From: Oryzias latipes
Lineage: Eukaryota; Chordata; Actinopteri; Beloniformes; Adrianichthyidae
Assembly (NCBI RefSeq): GCF_002234675.1
Contig: NC_019866.2
Location: 6,925,307-6,989,306 of the forward strand
DNA length: 64,000 bases
Direction of reading: 5' to 3'
In this document: piece by piece, positions 37,974-49,272 of the stretch
Position numbering within the stretch: position 1 is the stretch's first letter
Layout: each line of letters opens with the position of its first letter
Program-made: the position numbers and the translations under genes
The notes under the pieces: generated by a model
Told to the model about the DNA's origin: nothing
Seen by the model: the letters and a program-made list of their open reading frames with translations, nothing else
The model's database searches: none

Positions 37974-40208
37974 CTAGAGAGAAAAAAAAAGCAACCGGGC
38001 ATCAATTTTAATAGTAGAAGATGATTGACTAGTGCTAGATCCTTACCCAGCCGCCTTGCTCTCTTATCCAGGCAATCACATAATCCCGAAGGTAATCTAT
38101 GGTCCAGGTGAATATAGTTCTAATGATGTCTGGTACTTTTGTGATGAGAGCCTGGAAAAAAGCAGAGGAACGTATCTGTAATTCTTAATGAATTCTAGAA
38201 GAGAAAGAAGGAAATGGCTTCACTGACCTTTATGACCAGCCGACAGGCGAAGTAGAAAAGTGTAACCACCCGGCCCCAGTTGTATACCCCATCAGAAAAA
38301 ATCTCGAGGGCCACTTTTAGAAACACTTCTTTGGAGGGACTGAGCGAAGAGTCATCAATCAATCTAGAGAGAAAGCGCAATTAAAAGAAAAAAAGCTTAA
38401 ATAACAAAAAGTAATGATTGAATTTGACAAACGTGCAAATACTGCACCTTTTGAGCTCTACATTCCCATCCAGCTCATCTCCAATCTGCTGGAGGCATTG
38501 AGCAAGTCTCTTGTGGTTTGGGTCAACCAGCTCCTCTGCACCCAGCTGCTGTCTGACCACTTCAGAGTCATCCTGCAGGTTTCTCCTGACCCGTTCACAG
38601 ATGAAGCTAAACAAGGACAAAGATGGACAAGGCCAAAAGCTGTCAGCACTTCTCTCTCTCTGTCACTTTCCGCTTCTCCCATCAGGGATCGCCACAGCGA
38701 AACAACCCTCCCACAAGGACGAGTGGCATGGTTAATTGGCAATGTTTTACGCTGGATGCCCTTCCTGACGCAACCCTCTCAATCCAACCGGGCTTGGGAC
38801 CGGCACAGCAGCAGAGAAGGGAATAGGGAGCAGCCCGGAATCGAACCCTGGTTTCACGGACGGAAGGCGCCGCAAACCAGCACGAGCTAAACCGGCCCCA
38901 AGCTGTCAGCACTGCTAAGGATGTAAAAATACAACCAATGTACGTATCGCTTAATACAAAATAGTTGTCATTCCAAAATTATTCAACAGAACATGTAAGG
39001 TGGTAAATGCAGCTGAAAATCAGAGCTAAAGAGCTGCTACTCCTCCACTTTGACAGAAGTCAATTAAGAGTCATTTATGTCAATTTCTTCTTTACAGCGA
39101 ATGACGTCAGTCAACACATTTCCAGGCACCACATCCACTGTAATGTCCTATCTGAAATATTTATAATGGTCTCAACGGTAACAGAAGCGTCTGCTTTGTC
39201 TTTCAGTGCAACAATAACAATGGTGTGTTTAAGTGGCATTTGACATTTAATTAACCTACATTTTCCTGCATGTGTAGAATAGATAACTGAAAATAAAAGC
39301 CTAAGCTCTAAGTGTGAAGTCGTCAGAGCAAAGTTCCATAACTTCAGGCTACAGTCTATTTTGGGAAGAGGCTCGTGTGACGCATCTGATGTCGTCCACG
39401 CCCTCATGAATCATAGTGAAAATGAAGGCACAACAAGGACAAACAATGTTTTTACATACATTTTGTATAGATCATAAAAAACAATAAGTAAAAAGGTAAA
39501 CAAACAAATAAAGATAAAAAAAAATAATGAAAAAAACATTACTTTGAAAAAGTTAATAAACAAACATTACATGCCTACATTTTCATTTTTAATTTACAGT
39601 ATGACATTTACCAGCGACCATTGAAATCACGATCACCTTAACCAAGTTCAATGATAAGAGAAACTCAGGCGTGAAGTCTACTTACTTCTTCAGCAACTTG
39701 GTGCCCACATCCAGTAGCTCTTTGGATTTTTCTGAAAGACAAACATCCAGATTCCTGCTTTTTTCACGTTTTATACAGTATCTTAAAGTTGTTGAACCCA
39801 CATTTAAAGAAACAACAAAACACTAATATGTCCAACACAAAACGAAAAAGAAACCAATAACTCGAGTCGACGTGATGATCGTGTTTAGTGTGTAGCCAGG
39901 TCACCTTTTTTAACAGTTTTAGCCAAAACTATTTTAATAAAAGACCATCAGCGCGTCACCTTTGTCTTCGCTCTTGTTTAAAAACTTAAAAAAACAACAA
40001 GCTATTTCGGCTAGCATCTCTATGCTAACTACATCGGTTTATATAAACTCCATCGAGATAAACTACGAACTTATAATTATTATAAGATCCCGTTTTTTAA
40101 AATTTATTTTAGCCCAATAATCGAGAATGTCATTGCCACCATTATTTTTAAATAATTAAATCGATGCTAACCGCTACCTTGATCGCCTCCTCCGGGGTGC
40201 GATGCCAT
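37884..40208 (-). CDS. bax: bax: apoptosis regulator BAX
   Basis: Six minus-strand exons encode 188 residues (human BAX 192). After activation BAX inserts into the mitochondrial outer membrane and oligomerises to release cytochrome c. Visible parts: short Gly-rich N-terminus MASHPGGGDQ, helix with KSKELLDVGTKLLK, BH3 LAQCLQQIGDELDGN (60-74), BH1 with NWGRVVTLFYFACRL (107-121), BH2 WIREQGGWDG (152-161) and C-terminal membrane anchor (about 170-185) ending VIRKM. All exon junctions are GT/AG and phases add up (567 nt). Zebrafish baxa is the closest remembered match; the BH1/BH2 and IRKM ending separate it from bak and bok. It is divergent from rps11 and convergent with map3k14. A SINE sits just 5' of exon 3. 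Confidence 0.96.
38047..38151 (-). CDS. bax: bax coding exon 5 (BH2)
   Basis: Residues 125-159. ALITKVPDIIRTIFTWTIDY and the start of BH2, WIREQGGW. Confidence 0.95.
38228..38363 (-). CDS. bax: bax coding exon 4 (BH1)
   Basis: Residues 79-124. LIDDSSLSPSKEVFLKVALE then SDGVYNWGRVVTLFYFACRL, the BH1 region and hydrophobic core helix. Confidence 0.96.
38448..38606 (-). CDS. bax: bax coding exon 3 (BH3)
   Basis: Residues 26-78 plus two bases. NFICERVRRNLQDDSEVVRQ through the BH3 helix LAQCLQQIGDELDGN and NVELK. Confidence 0.95.
38651..38899 (-). mobile_element. tRNA-derived SINE in bax intron 2, with 14-bp target duplications
   Basis: Flanked by AAGCTGTCAGCACT at 38637-38650 and 38900-38913. 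On the minus strand it starts GGGGCCGGTTTAGCTCGTGC (A-box TTAGCTCGTGCTGG), has B-box GGTTCGATTCC, a body with GTTGCGTCAGGAAGGGCATC and an AG-dinucleotide tail. It is sense to bax and ends 44 bp from the exon 3 acceptor side (exon starts at 38606). Confidence 0.85.
38914..39685 (-). other. bax intron 2, remainder
   Basis: AT-rich intron sequence, no RNA gene or exon seen. Confidence 0.75.
39686..39731 (-). CDS. bax: bax coding exon 2
   Basis: Residues 11-25 plus two bases (EKSKELLDVGTKLLK), the first helix. Donor GTAAGT. Confidence 0.93.
39732..40177 (-). other. bax intron 1
   Basis: 446-bp intron. Nothing recognised. Confidence 0.8.
40178..40208 (-). CDS. bax: bax coding exon 1
   Basis: Residues 1-10 plus one base (MASHPGGGDQ). 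The ATG at 40206-40208 has a good context (ACAAGATGG). Donor GTAGCG. Confidence 0.92.
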
Positions 40209-40332
40209 CTTGTTGCTTTATGGTGATCGGCTTCTACTTCCGTGAAATCACGTGTTGGGTCAATTTTAATTTGAGTAACCCCTCCCCGGAGTCGTCATGC
40301 AGTCGCCGTTACTGGCATTTGATAAACATCTA

Positions 40333-40347
40333 ACACCAGGGGCGCTA
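40333..40347 (+). promoter_or_regulatory. Candidate CTCF-type motif
   Basis: ACACCAGGGGCGCTA, one base short of the vertebrate CTCF core, midway between bax and rps11. Confidence 0.35.
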
Positions 40348-40574
40348 CTGCATCATCTAGATGTTGTGAGATCTTTAACCAGTTGGAATGTTTAGAGCAA
40401 AGTGGGGGCTTTTAGTGTTTAAATAAATGAACAATAAATGAATTAAAATATTTAAATAGTACTGGGCGTGTTTATTCGATAAGACAATTATAAAGAAAAA
40501 AAACGAGAAATGCTCATTTGAAACGTCATTTCCTGTTTCAAACAGATTTTCCGCCCATCGCGCGCATGCTCAGG

Positions 40575-40581
40575 TCTCTTT
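40575..40581 (+). promoter_or_regulatory. rps11: Probable rps11 start with terminal oligopyrimidine tract
   Basis: TCTCTTT about 20 bp upstream of the ATG, as expected for a vertebrate ribosomal-protein mRNA (5' TOP, translation coupled to mTOR). The 5' UTR would be about 20-25 nt. Confidence 0.55.
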
Positions 40582-40599
40582 ACGACTCGGCTGGCAAAT

Positions 40600-42590
<1,991 letters not shown>

Positions 42591-42635
42591 GTTTGATTTG
42601 GAGCAGGACGGCTGCTGGATAACACGACCCTTTCA

Positions 42636-42641
42636 AATAAA
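42636..42641 (+). terminator. rps11: rps11 polyadenylation signal
   Basis: AATAAA 46 bp after the stop codon, typical of short ribosomal-protein 3' UTRs. Confidence 0.8.
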
Positions 42642-42737
42642 GAAAATCCTGTTTGAAATTGTTTTGTGGTGTTTGTCAGTTTCACCAAATCCTGTTGTTC
42701 AGAAAGTTTTGTTTTTCTAATTTGATTAGAGATCATT

Positions 42738-42801
42738 GGCTGCTCGGTGGAGCATTGGTTGGCGCTCTTCCCTCACAGCAACAAGGCCGCTGGTTCAAGT
42801 T
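42738..42801 (+). mobile_element. SINE head fragment
   Basis: GGCTGCTCGGTGGAGCATTG ... CCTCACAGCAACAAGG and B-box region CTGGTTCAAG. Matches the tRNA-like head of a common fish SINE. Interrupted at 42801. Confidence 0.6.
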
Positions 42802-42852
42802 GCTTCACTGTAAAACTTTAATGTGTTTTTCATTTGAAATTTGGATAGCAAC

Positions 42853-43078
42853 ATCAAAACCCCAAGAGAGGTGAGATAAATGAACCACACCCTGCTCTAA
42901 TATAAACTTTGAGATCTGTTTGTAGCCTGCAAATGATGTTTTTCTCACGATGGTCTTCCAAGCCTTCGGGTTCTGACGACATCGCCTTTTGGCAAAACTG
43001 ATGCAGGAAAATAAAAAGTTTAGTCAATGCTTCAATGTGAAGCCTGCAATAGAACCCTTGATGTATGTAATTTTTTTG
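42853..43078 (+). pseudogene. Duplicated segment of rps11 (end of exon 2, donor and intron 2)
   Basis: Aligns collinearly with 41086-41318: CAAAACCCCAAGAGAGGTGA (exon 2 end and donor), then GATAAATGAAC, the whole snoRNA, then TTTAGTCAATG, and TTAGAACCCT/ATAGAACCCTT. The copy lacks exon 1 and exons 3-5, keeps intron sequence, and has no poly(A) tail, so it is not an ordinary processed pseudogene. It is bracketed by SINE-head fragments (42738-42801 and about 43078-43190). Confidence 0.85.
42927..43006 (+). ncRNA. Third SNORD35-like C/D snoRNA copy outside the rps11 gene
   Basis: C box ATGATGTT (42933-42940), core CTCACGATGGTCTTCC, internal CTGA, D box CTGA (42998-43001) and terminal stem CTGCA/TGCAG are all intact. 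It differs from the intron 2 copy by only a few bases. It lies about 340 bp beyond the rps11 stop, past the poly(A) signal, so expression would need read-through or another promoter. Confidence 0.7.
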
Positions 43079-43192
43079 TGGTGCAGTTCTTGCCTCAGCA
43101 ATAATTCTGGTTCAAGTTCCGGCTGGGCACCTGAAACAAAGTCAGTGGGGGGCCTTTCCGTGTGGACTTTGCATGTGTGCACGTGTGGGTCA
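43078..43192 (+). mobile_element. SINE fragment
   Basis: GTGGTGCAGTTCTTGCCTCA, B-box CTGGTTCAAGTTCCGGCTGG, then GGGCCTTTCCGTGTGGACTT and TGCATGTGTGCACGTG. Same repeat family as 55675-55955 (which is reversed) and 42738-42801. Confidence 0.6.
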
Positions 43193-43194
43193 GT

Positions 43195-43786
43195 CAGTGG
43201 TCCCCATCTGTTTTAGCACCACGGACCGGTTTATTTTTTTTTCAATCTTTATTACACAATTTTCTATTTTATGAACCGGCCTTTAAGATGTTGGCGGAGG
43301 ATTACTGTAGCAACGCCACTTCAGAGGAGGAACAGATACGTGACAACACTAACCCCGAAATTTGACACGCATGGATAGAACATCGCAGGTGTCGTCATCC
43401 TCCCCCCCCTTCCAACGCTCATGGTGCAAAAAGGAAGTACTGTCTATAAAATGTAGCTTTCTTTTTTTGGAAGTGGAAGGCTCCTCCTTTGTCTCCTGGC
43501 TGGGCGTTTTCCCTTTGGCAAAGAAACTTTCCAAAGACGTTTGTTTTTACTCATTTTGCTAGCTCCTGGGTTTTATTTTAGTGGTAGCCTATCACGTGAC
43601 TGAGAAGAGCGCCTTGGCCTTCGTTAATGGTGACGAAGACCGATGTGACAGAGAATGGGGCAATTTTTCAAAATAAAACATCCTTCAGATTCCGATATAA
43701 ATAAACTGGAAGTAAAGTAAATTATTATTTTTGCGCAGCCCAGTACCAAATGACCCACAGACCGGTCCGGGAGTTGGGGACCACTG
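43195..43786. mobile_element. hAT-type MITE
   Basis: Starts CAGTGGTCCCCATC and ends GTTGGGGACCACTG; adjoining are ACGGACCGGTTT and ACCGGTCCG, the inner repeats of the common fish 'CAGTGGTCCCCAAC' hAT family. 592 bp, no coding capacity. Flanking 8-mers do not match, so the target duplication is lost or one end was recombined. Confidence 0.7.
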
Positions 43787-44098
43787 TTATAAGTGATTTC
43801 CAGTGATTCAAGGCCAACATGTATATCAAACATTACTGCAGCTGGATGGCTTCATTAAGAACAAAGAGAACCAGACAGATGTGAATGGGAAATGCATCTC
43901 CTTTTATAATCTAAAGGAGCTAAATCAAGCAACAAATGCGAGTTCTGGGGATGGAGAACATGGATCAGAAATGGGTTTGTACTGTCATCTAATAGTAAAG
44001 AGACTATTTTTCTAAAATTACTTTCCTCAAAGAGAGCCAGATATTGTGAGGGGCCAGAGCCTTGTGGCCTCCTTTCTAGGTTCAAGATAAACTCAATC

Positions 44099-46625
44099 TT
44101 TTTTTTTTTTTTTTAACAAACTTTATTGTACATTTTTCAATTTACAGACATTCACAGTCACTTACTTGCTCAATAAACAATTGTTAATATCACACACATA
44201 TAAGACTGAAAAAACGAAAAATAGTAATATTTTAACAATGTGTGTGCCTTTTTTTTTTTTTTTTTTATAGATGCTCATATACAAACCAAATTAGGGTGAA
44301 CAAACGTTATAAATGCACATATAGAAATAAAAAGAAACAAAAATGAAATAATAGGCAAAGGCAAGGCCAAAACAATTCAAAATAATAATACTTTTGATAT
44401 ATTTTGATAAATGACTGTAGTTTTCTTGTTTTTGTTAGGAATGCATTTAAGACACTTATAATAATCAGAAAAATAATTCAAAAAAATACTAAATAAAGGG
44501 CATGTATTTTTCCATTTACACAAATGAATGAAATGTTTGCATAAAATAATAACAACATTAATGACATCAGAAATTCCCGGGTCCAGATTTTCCATATAGA
44601 AAAGAACATCATATAAGGAAAAAAAGGGAATATTTAAAATTTTGAGTGACAACCAATTGTGTATATCAGACCAAAATATTTTAACCTGATTGCAACTGTA
44701 AAACAGATGTTCTAATGTTTCAGTTTCAGATGAACAGAATATGCATGGTTCCGATTCAAATTTGAATCTTTTATGTAAAAAATCTCCAACAGGGTAAATT
44801 TTAGATATTATTTTAAAATGCGTTTCTTTCATTTTAGGAGGAAGTGGGTACTTTGTGTATAAAGAAAAAGATTTGTTCATTTGGGTGGTTTCTAAATCGC
44901 ATCTATTGTTTATACTAAAGTTGCAGAAAATTAATTGTTTAAAGGTTAGAGTTATTAATTTATTGTTGCATTTTTTATCTTTTAGGGGAATATTATTAAT
45001 TTTCAGCTCCGAAAGTTGTGGTTTGATTTCATTGTATTGTAGTATGTTTTGAATGAGATTAAGTAGAGGTATGGGAATTGCTTTACAGACTTTGTTATAA
45101 CAGTTACTAGAATCCTTAATCTTGTATTTGGTTACAAACTCATAGTATGATAACAGCCTTCCATCAGTATGCATCAAGTCATGGACAAAATACACACCAT
45201 TACCATACCATTCAGACATAAACAAGGATTTCTTGTTTACAGTTATAAATCTGTTGTTCCATAAAACAGTGTTGTGAGGGGAGAAGTTATGGTTGAAAAG
45301 CATCTTCCCAAATTCTAAGGCTTGTTTGTAAAAGTTTGATAGTTTTATTGGTACTTTTGAAATATTATAATCACACTTCAGCAAAAACTCCAGTCCCCCG
45401 ACCTTACCGAAGAGTTTGTTTGGGATATGATACCACATAGAATGAGGCTGGGAAATACAGCCTTTTAACCATTTCATTCTAAACGCTACAATCTGTGATT
45501 CAACATCTAAAGCTTTTAAACCGCCATTTTTATAATCTCTGACCAATTGTGATTTTCGTATATAGTGAGTCTTATTTTTCCAAATAAATTTAAAGAGAAT
45601 AGAATTAGACAACTTGATGTTCTTTGGGGATGTATATAATGAGTGACAGGGATACACAAGTCTTGAAAAACCTTCCGCTTTGGATAATAGAATGCGGCCA
45701 AATATTGATAGGCCACGTCCCAACCATTGATTTAAAGTTTTCTGTATTGTTTTTAGTCTGGGAGTGATATTTACACTTTCTCTATCATTACTATTTTTTG
45801 TTATTATTAGACCAAGATATTTCACTTCACTTTTTACAGGTATGTTTTCAATAATACTTTGATTGCAGGTATGTATAGGTAAGATTTCACATTTTTTGAG
45901 ATTTAGGGTAAGGCCAGATGCTCTTGAAAACAAAAGTATTTTATTGATAACAACAGGTACGATATTTTTATTCTTTAAAAATAAAGCTGTGTCATCAGCA
46001 AATTGACTAATTTTAAATTCCCTGTCGAAAATGTTAATACCCTCAAAATCTGGAGAATATTTAAGAAAGATAGCTAGTAATTCTGCTGAAATTATGAACA
46101 ACAGCGGGCTAATTGGACATCCTTGGCGAACACCTCTATTAACAGGAAAACTGTTTGAGAAACCTCGGTTGAGTGCAATGTTGCTACTTATGTCTTTGTA
46201 GAACATTTTAATTATGTTACAAAATTTTGATTCAAAGCCAAAGGTTTTCAAGGCATTAAACAAAAAGGCGTGTTCTAATGAGTCGAAGGCCTTAAAAAAA
46301 TCCAAAAAAAGGATAAGACTTTCCTGAGGAATAATTTGATTGTAATCTAATATATCTAAGATTAAGCGAGTGTGGTGGTGAATATGTCTCCCCTTAATAA
46401 ATGCTGATTGTGATTCGTCTATGATCTGAGATATTCCTGATTTCAGTCTGTTAGCATAGATATGTGCTAGTATTTTATAGTCACAACAAAGAAGTGTGAT
46501 TGGTCTCCAATTATCAATTAATAACACATCTTTGCCTGGTTTGGGTAAAAGGGAAATAACGCCTCTTTTCATTGTAGGTGATAACATCTGTTCGTCGATG
46601 CATTCATTGAATGCCTCAAACAACA
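44099..46625 (-). mobile_element. 5'-truncated Tx1/L1-type LINE with 15-bp target-site duplications
   Basis: Flanked by AAGATAAACTCAATC at 44084-44098 and 46626-46640, an exact 15-bp duplication. The minus-strand element ends in a 16-base poly(A) (seen as T at 44099-44114). It has about 260 bp of 3' UTR with a second A-run (44251-44268) and a long open ORF2 fragment. The endonuclease and the N-terminal part are missing by 5' truncation. Perfect duplications, a clean poly(A) and an open frame indicate a recent insertion. Confidence 0.93.
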
Positions 46626-46683
46626 AAGATAAACTCAATCCCCTTAGTTGCAGTAGCAGCACCACAAAATAAGATAAATGCAA
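44377..46683 (-). CDS. LINE ORF2 fragment: reverse transcriptase (L1/Tx1 superfamily)
   Basis: 768-codon open frame. The first 19 codons come from host flanking DNA; element-derived sequence begins at 46625. Reverse-transcriptase blocks are in order: DNWRPITLL (57-65), LDFFKAFDS with catalytic D128 (127-135), GVRQGCPISPLLF (184-196) and FADD with D230/D231 (228-231), then the thumb region KYLGLIITKN. A CCHC-type knuckle CIFCSSETETLEH...C starts at 647. FADD and the C-terminal CCHC fit the L1/Tx1 group; the exact clade cannot be set by eye. No endonuclease domain is present, so it cannot be autonomous. It lies in reverse orientation to rps11. Confidence 0.9.
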   Translation of the reverse strand: MHLSYFVVLLLQLRGLSLSLLFEAFNECIDEQMLSPTMKRGVISLLPKPGKDVLLIDNWRPITLLCCDYKILAHIYANRLKSGISQIIDESQSAFIKGRHIHHHTRLILDILDYNQIIPQESLILFLDFFKAFDSLEHAFLFNALKTFGFESKFCNIIKMFYKDISSNIALNRGFSNSFPVNRGVRQGCPISPLLFIISAELLAIFLKYSPDFEGINIFDREFKISQFADDTALFLKNKNIVPVVINKILLFSRASGLTLNLKKCEILPIHTCNQSIIENIPVKSEVKYLGLIITKNSNDRESVNITPRLKTIQKTLNQWLGRGLSIFGRILLSKAEGFSRLVYPCHSLYTSPKNIKLSNSILFKFIWKNKTHYIRKSQLVRDYKNGGLKALDVESQIVAFRMKWLKGCISQPHSMWYHIPNKLFGKVGGLEFLLKCDYNISKVPIKLSNFYKQALEFGKMLFNHNFSPHNTVLWNNRFITVNKKSLFMSEWYGNGVYFVHDLMHTDGRLLSYYEFVTKYKIKDSSNCYNKVCKAIPIPLLNLIQNILQYNEIKPQLSELKINNIPLKDKKCNNKLITLTFKQLIFCNFSINNRCDLETTQMNKSFSLYTKYPLPPKMKETHFKIISKIYPVGDFLHKRFKFESEPCIFCSSETETLEHLFYSCNQVKIFWSDIHNWLSLKILNIPFFSLYDVLFYMENLDPGISDVINVVIILCKHFIHLCKWKNTCPLFSIFLNYFSDYYKCLKCIPNKNKKTTVIYQNISKVLLF

Positions 46684-47445
46684 CCTATACAGGGAAGGAA
46701 AAAATATGCAGGCAAAAGTTTAGAACTCTTAAAAATCTAAAATGTATGTACATCCATGGCTTTCAGATGAATGGTGTAGTCTGATGGCAGGAATGACTTC
46801 CGGATTTAAGAGCATTTTATACCAATGGGATACTTTTCATTTCTCATCATAGAATAGAAATACATCTAAATAATTTTTAAATCAAAGTTTCTGTGAAAGG
46901 CTGGAATTAAAATAAAAATTGTCTGGAAGAAACCGACCAAAGTTTTTTCTTTCTTTCCACAATCCACAATAAAACGCTCACTGTAATCTTCTAAATTTAA
47001 ATCATGAACAGGAAAACATGGTTTCTTGTCCTGAACTTTTGATCACAGAAACAAATAAATCTGATCTTCTCATTTGGCTTTTACAGCTCTGAAGGTGAAG
47101 TAGCCACATGTTGCCAGGGGTTTCCAACGACTTTTAACAATTTGGCTACAAAGTTCTGGAGTCCACATATAATTGATTTTATAATAGGAGCCTATGGGCT
47201 GGTGAGAACTTGAACGTGGGTCACATTGGCCTGTGAGCCACACTTTGGACATGACTGATGTAAAGGAATCCTCAACCTGTAGATGTGATTCAGAAATGAA
47301 ACATGACAGTTGAACAAAACAAAAACGTCTCCGTATAGCACATGGCGTCTTTTTCGTGCAAAGTTTATGACTTGAAAGAATCCATTGAGTTTTAAAGTTA
47401 CTTTCTGCAAAAAAGGCCTGTTGTTCGTGCAGTACTCATTGATTA

Positions 47446-47508
47446 CCAGCAGAGGGCAGCAGAGTAGCTTCTTCTATGCACATGACGAAGGACGCTTCTG
47501 CGCATGCG
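47446..47508 (+). promoter_or_regulatory. Candidate CTCF-like and NRF1-like motif pair
   Basis: CCAGCAGAGGGCAGCAG at 47446-47462 resembles a CTCF core, and TGCGCATGCG at 47499-47508 is the NRF1 palindrome, also present in the map3k14 promoter candidate. No gene start is recognisable next to them. Confidence 0.3.
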
Positions 47509-48030
47509 TTCTTGCTTTTTCATTAAGGCATAGTTTGGTCTCGGTAAAGATCAGACTCTTTTTCAGTGAACATTTTATTTGTCTTTCAATCACAAAGTAC
47601 TTTTGAATTCAATTCAGTTTTATTCATAAAGCCCAACATTACAACACAGTTGTCTGAACGAGCTTCACTAACAGACATGAGTATTTCTTTCACAGCAGAA
47701 GTGAAGCAAAGTCAGTTCAGAGAAAATTATCTTTTCACTGGACAGTAGAGTCCACAAGCAAGAAAAAAAACTTCTAACAATCTATAGTTTAAAGCTTGTG
47801 GTAGTTATGGGAACACCTACCTAATTAAAAAATGACTTAAATCCATACTACACTGTCTTTTTTAACATTTGTATATAAATTAACTTCCTCATCACTCGTG
47901 ACGCTTCAACCATAACTTGACCTGCTTCTTTTGGGAGGATTAGAGGGAGATGATGCTCCTGTTAGATAAATAAAAGGGATTATGACACAATCATGTCTTG
48001 TCTGCTTCAGCTTTCTGTATTGGAATCAGT

Positions 48031-48051
48031 GCCCCCCCCCCCCCCCCCCCT
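48031..48051 (+). repeat. Poly-C run
   Basis: About 20 consecutive C within an AT-rich region. Confidence 0.85.
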
Positions 48052-49001
48052 AAACAGCCCCCACCGTCTGTTCACCAAGGGCCACAGCAGAGGGATCATT
48101 ATTAGCATAATGATGTCTTCCATGTTTAGTTTTTTTTTTAAACTTATGTTGGAAAGAAGTGACTGGGGACCATATGGTTAAGACTGGACGAGGAGAAAGT
48201 GTTTTCACGTGAATTCAGCTCTGCCTGTAATCATTTGCAGACCGAGCGTCTGCTCTGTTCTTCTGAGGGGTGTGATATACACAACAGATTCTTTCTGCAA
48301 TTACTTCTATTCTCTTCCGGTTTCAATTCATGATCATCCTTGCTCTTTTTTTCTACTTCTTCTTCTTTACATTGTAGACGCTACAGGAGGGTGGGAGGGC
48401 TTCCTCTGGAGTTTTGGGGGGAAAACAGGCCCTCTCATGTGCAGACACCCCAGGGAGCATGAGGGCTCTGCAGGCCACAGCCCACATGAGTGCTCTTCTA
48501 GAATGTTTGCTTTAGGTCAGAGGTCTGATCCCTCAAAAAGCCCAAGAAACAATAATAAACCCCAGAAAACAGTCAAACTGGGATGGATATGGGCTATTAG
48601 AGATGCTTAACATGACAAACTTCATCATTTTTTACTGTTATTGTATGAAATAGGACAGACGTTACTTCACTGTGAAACTTTTTTCTTGTGTTTTTCATTT
48701 GAAATAATTTGGATGAAAACATATGTTACACAAAAACATCTCAGCAGTACATTTTTTCTTCCAGAGGCACCAATGGATCTCTGAACAGGACATTGGCTCA
48801 TTTAGTTTGGTTCATTTAAGTTTTGACTTGTCCCAGAGATGCATTTTTAGATCCTATTCCCATGATGACTGAGCTCTAACCCGGATTTTTGGTTGACATG
48901 GCGAACTGTGTTCTTGGACAGTTTATCATATTTGCATTCCAGAGTCAAATCAGTGTCTATTTTCATCTATAGCACCACCATGGCAGGCGTTCAGTTTTCA
49001 T

Positions 49002-49272
49002 CAGTGTTTTCCAACCTGGTTTGGGCTGAGAGTAACACCTTAACACATCCAATCAAAAATGTAAAATAAAAAGAAACTGGACACTTCTATCAATGTTTAT
49101 TGAATAAGAATCAAATGAGCTCAAGGAAAAAAGTCTTTGTATAACTACTGTTCGGATGAATACAGAATTGATATTCTGGCACTAGTAAATATTCTTTGAG
49201 ACCAATTAGGTGAAATTGAACAACTTCCCATGGTGCACTAGTATACTGCAGCACACTGGTTGAAAAACACTG
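49002..49272. mobile_element. Short hAT-type MITE
   Basis: Left end CAGTGTTTTCCAACCTGG, right end GGTTGAAAAACACTG, the same termini as the element at 54637-55498. 271 bp, internally deleted. Flanking 8-mers no longer match. Confidence 0.65.

Larger units (their letters stand above)
40209..40599. promoter_or_regulatory. Divergent bax / rps11 promoter region
   Basis: 391 bp separate the two start codons. Near bax lie ACTTCCGT (about 40236-40243, ETS-type) and the palindrome CACGTG (40249-40254, E-box). A CTCF-like ACACCAGGGGCGCTA is at 40333-40347. Close to rps11 lies CGCGCGCATGC (about 40559-40568). The CpG density is above the surrounding sequence near both ends. Both genes probably initiate inside this interval. 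Confidence 0.65.

Noticed and set aside
42853-43078. Processed rps11 pseudogene
   Set aside because: The copy contains intron sequence and lacks joined exons and poly(A); it is a genomic duplication.
42790-43118. 12-bp direct repeat CTGGTTCAAGTT flanking the rps11-derived segment, read as a target-site duplication of a retroposed snoRNA
   Set aside because: The repeat is the B-box region of two SINE-head fragments, so it is explained by shared SINE ancestry and does not prove retroposition.
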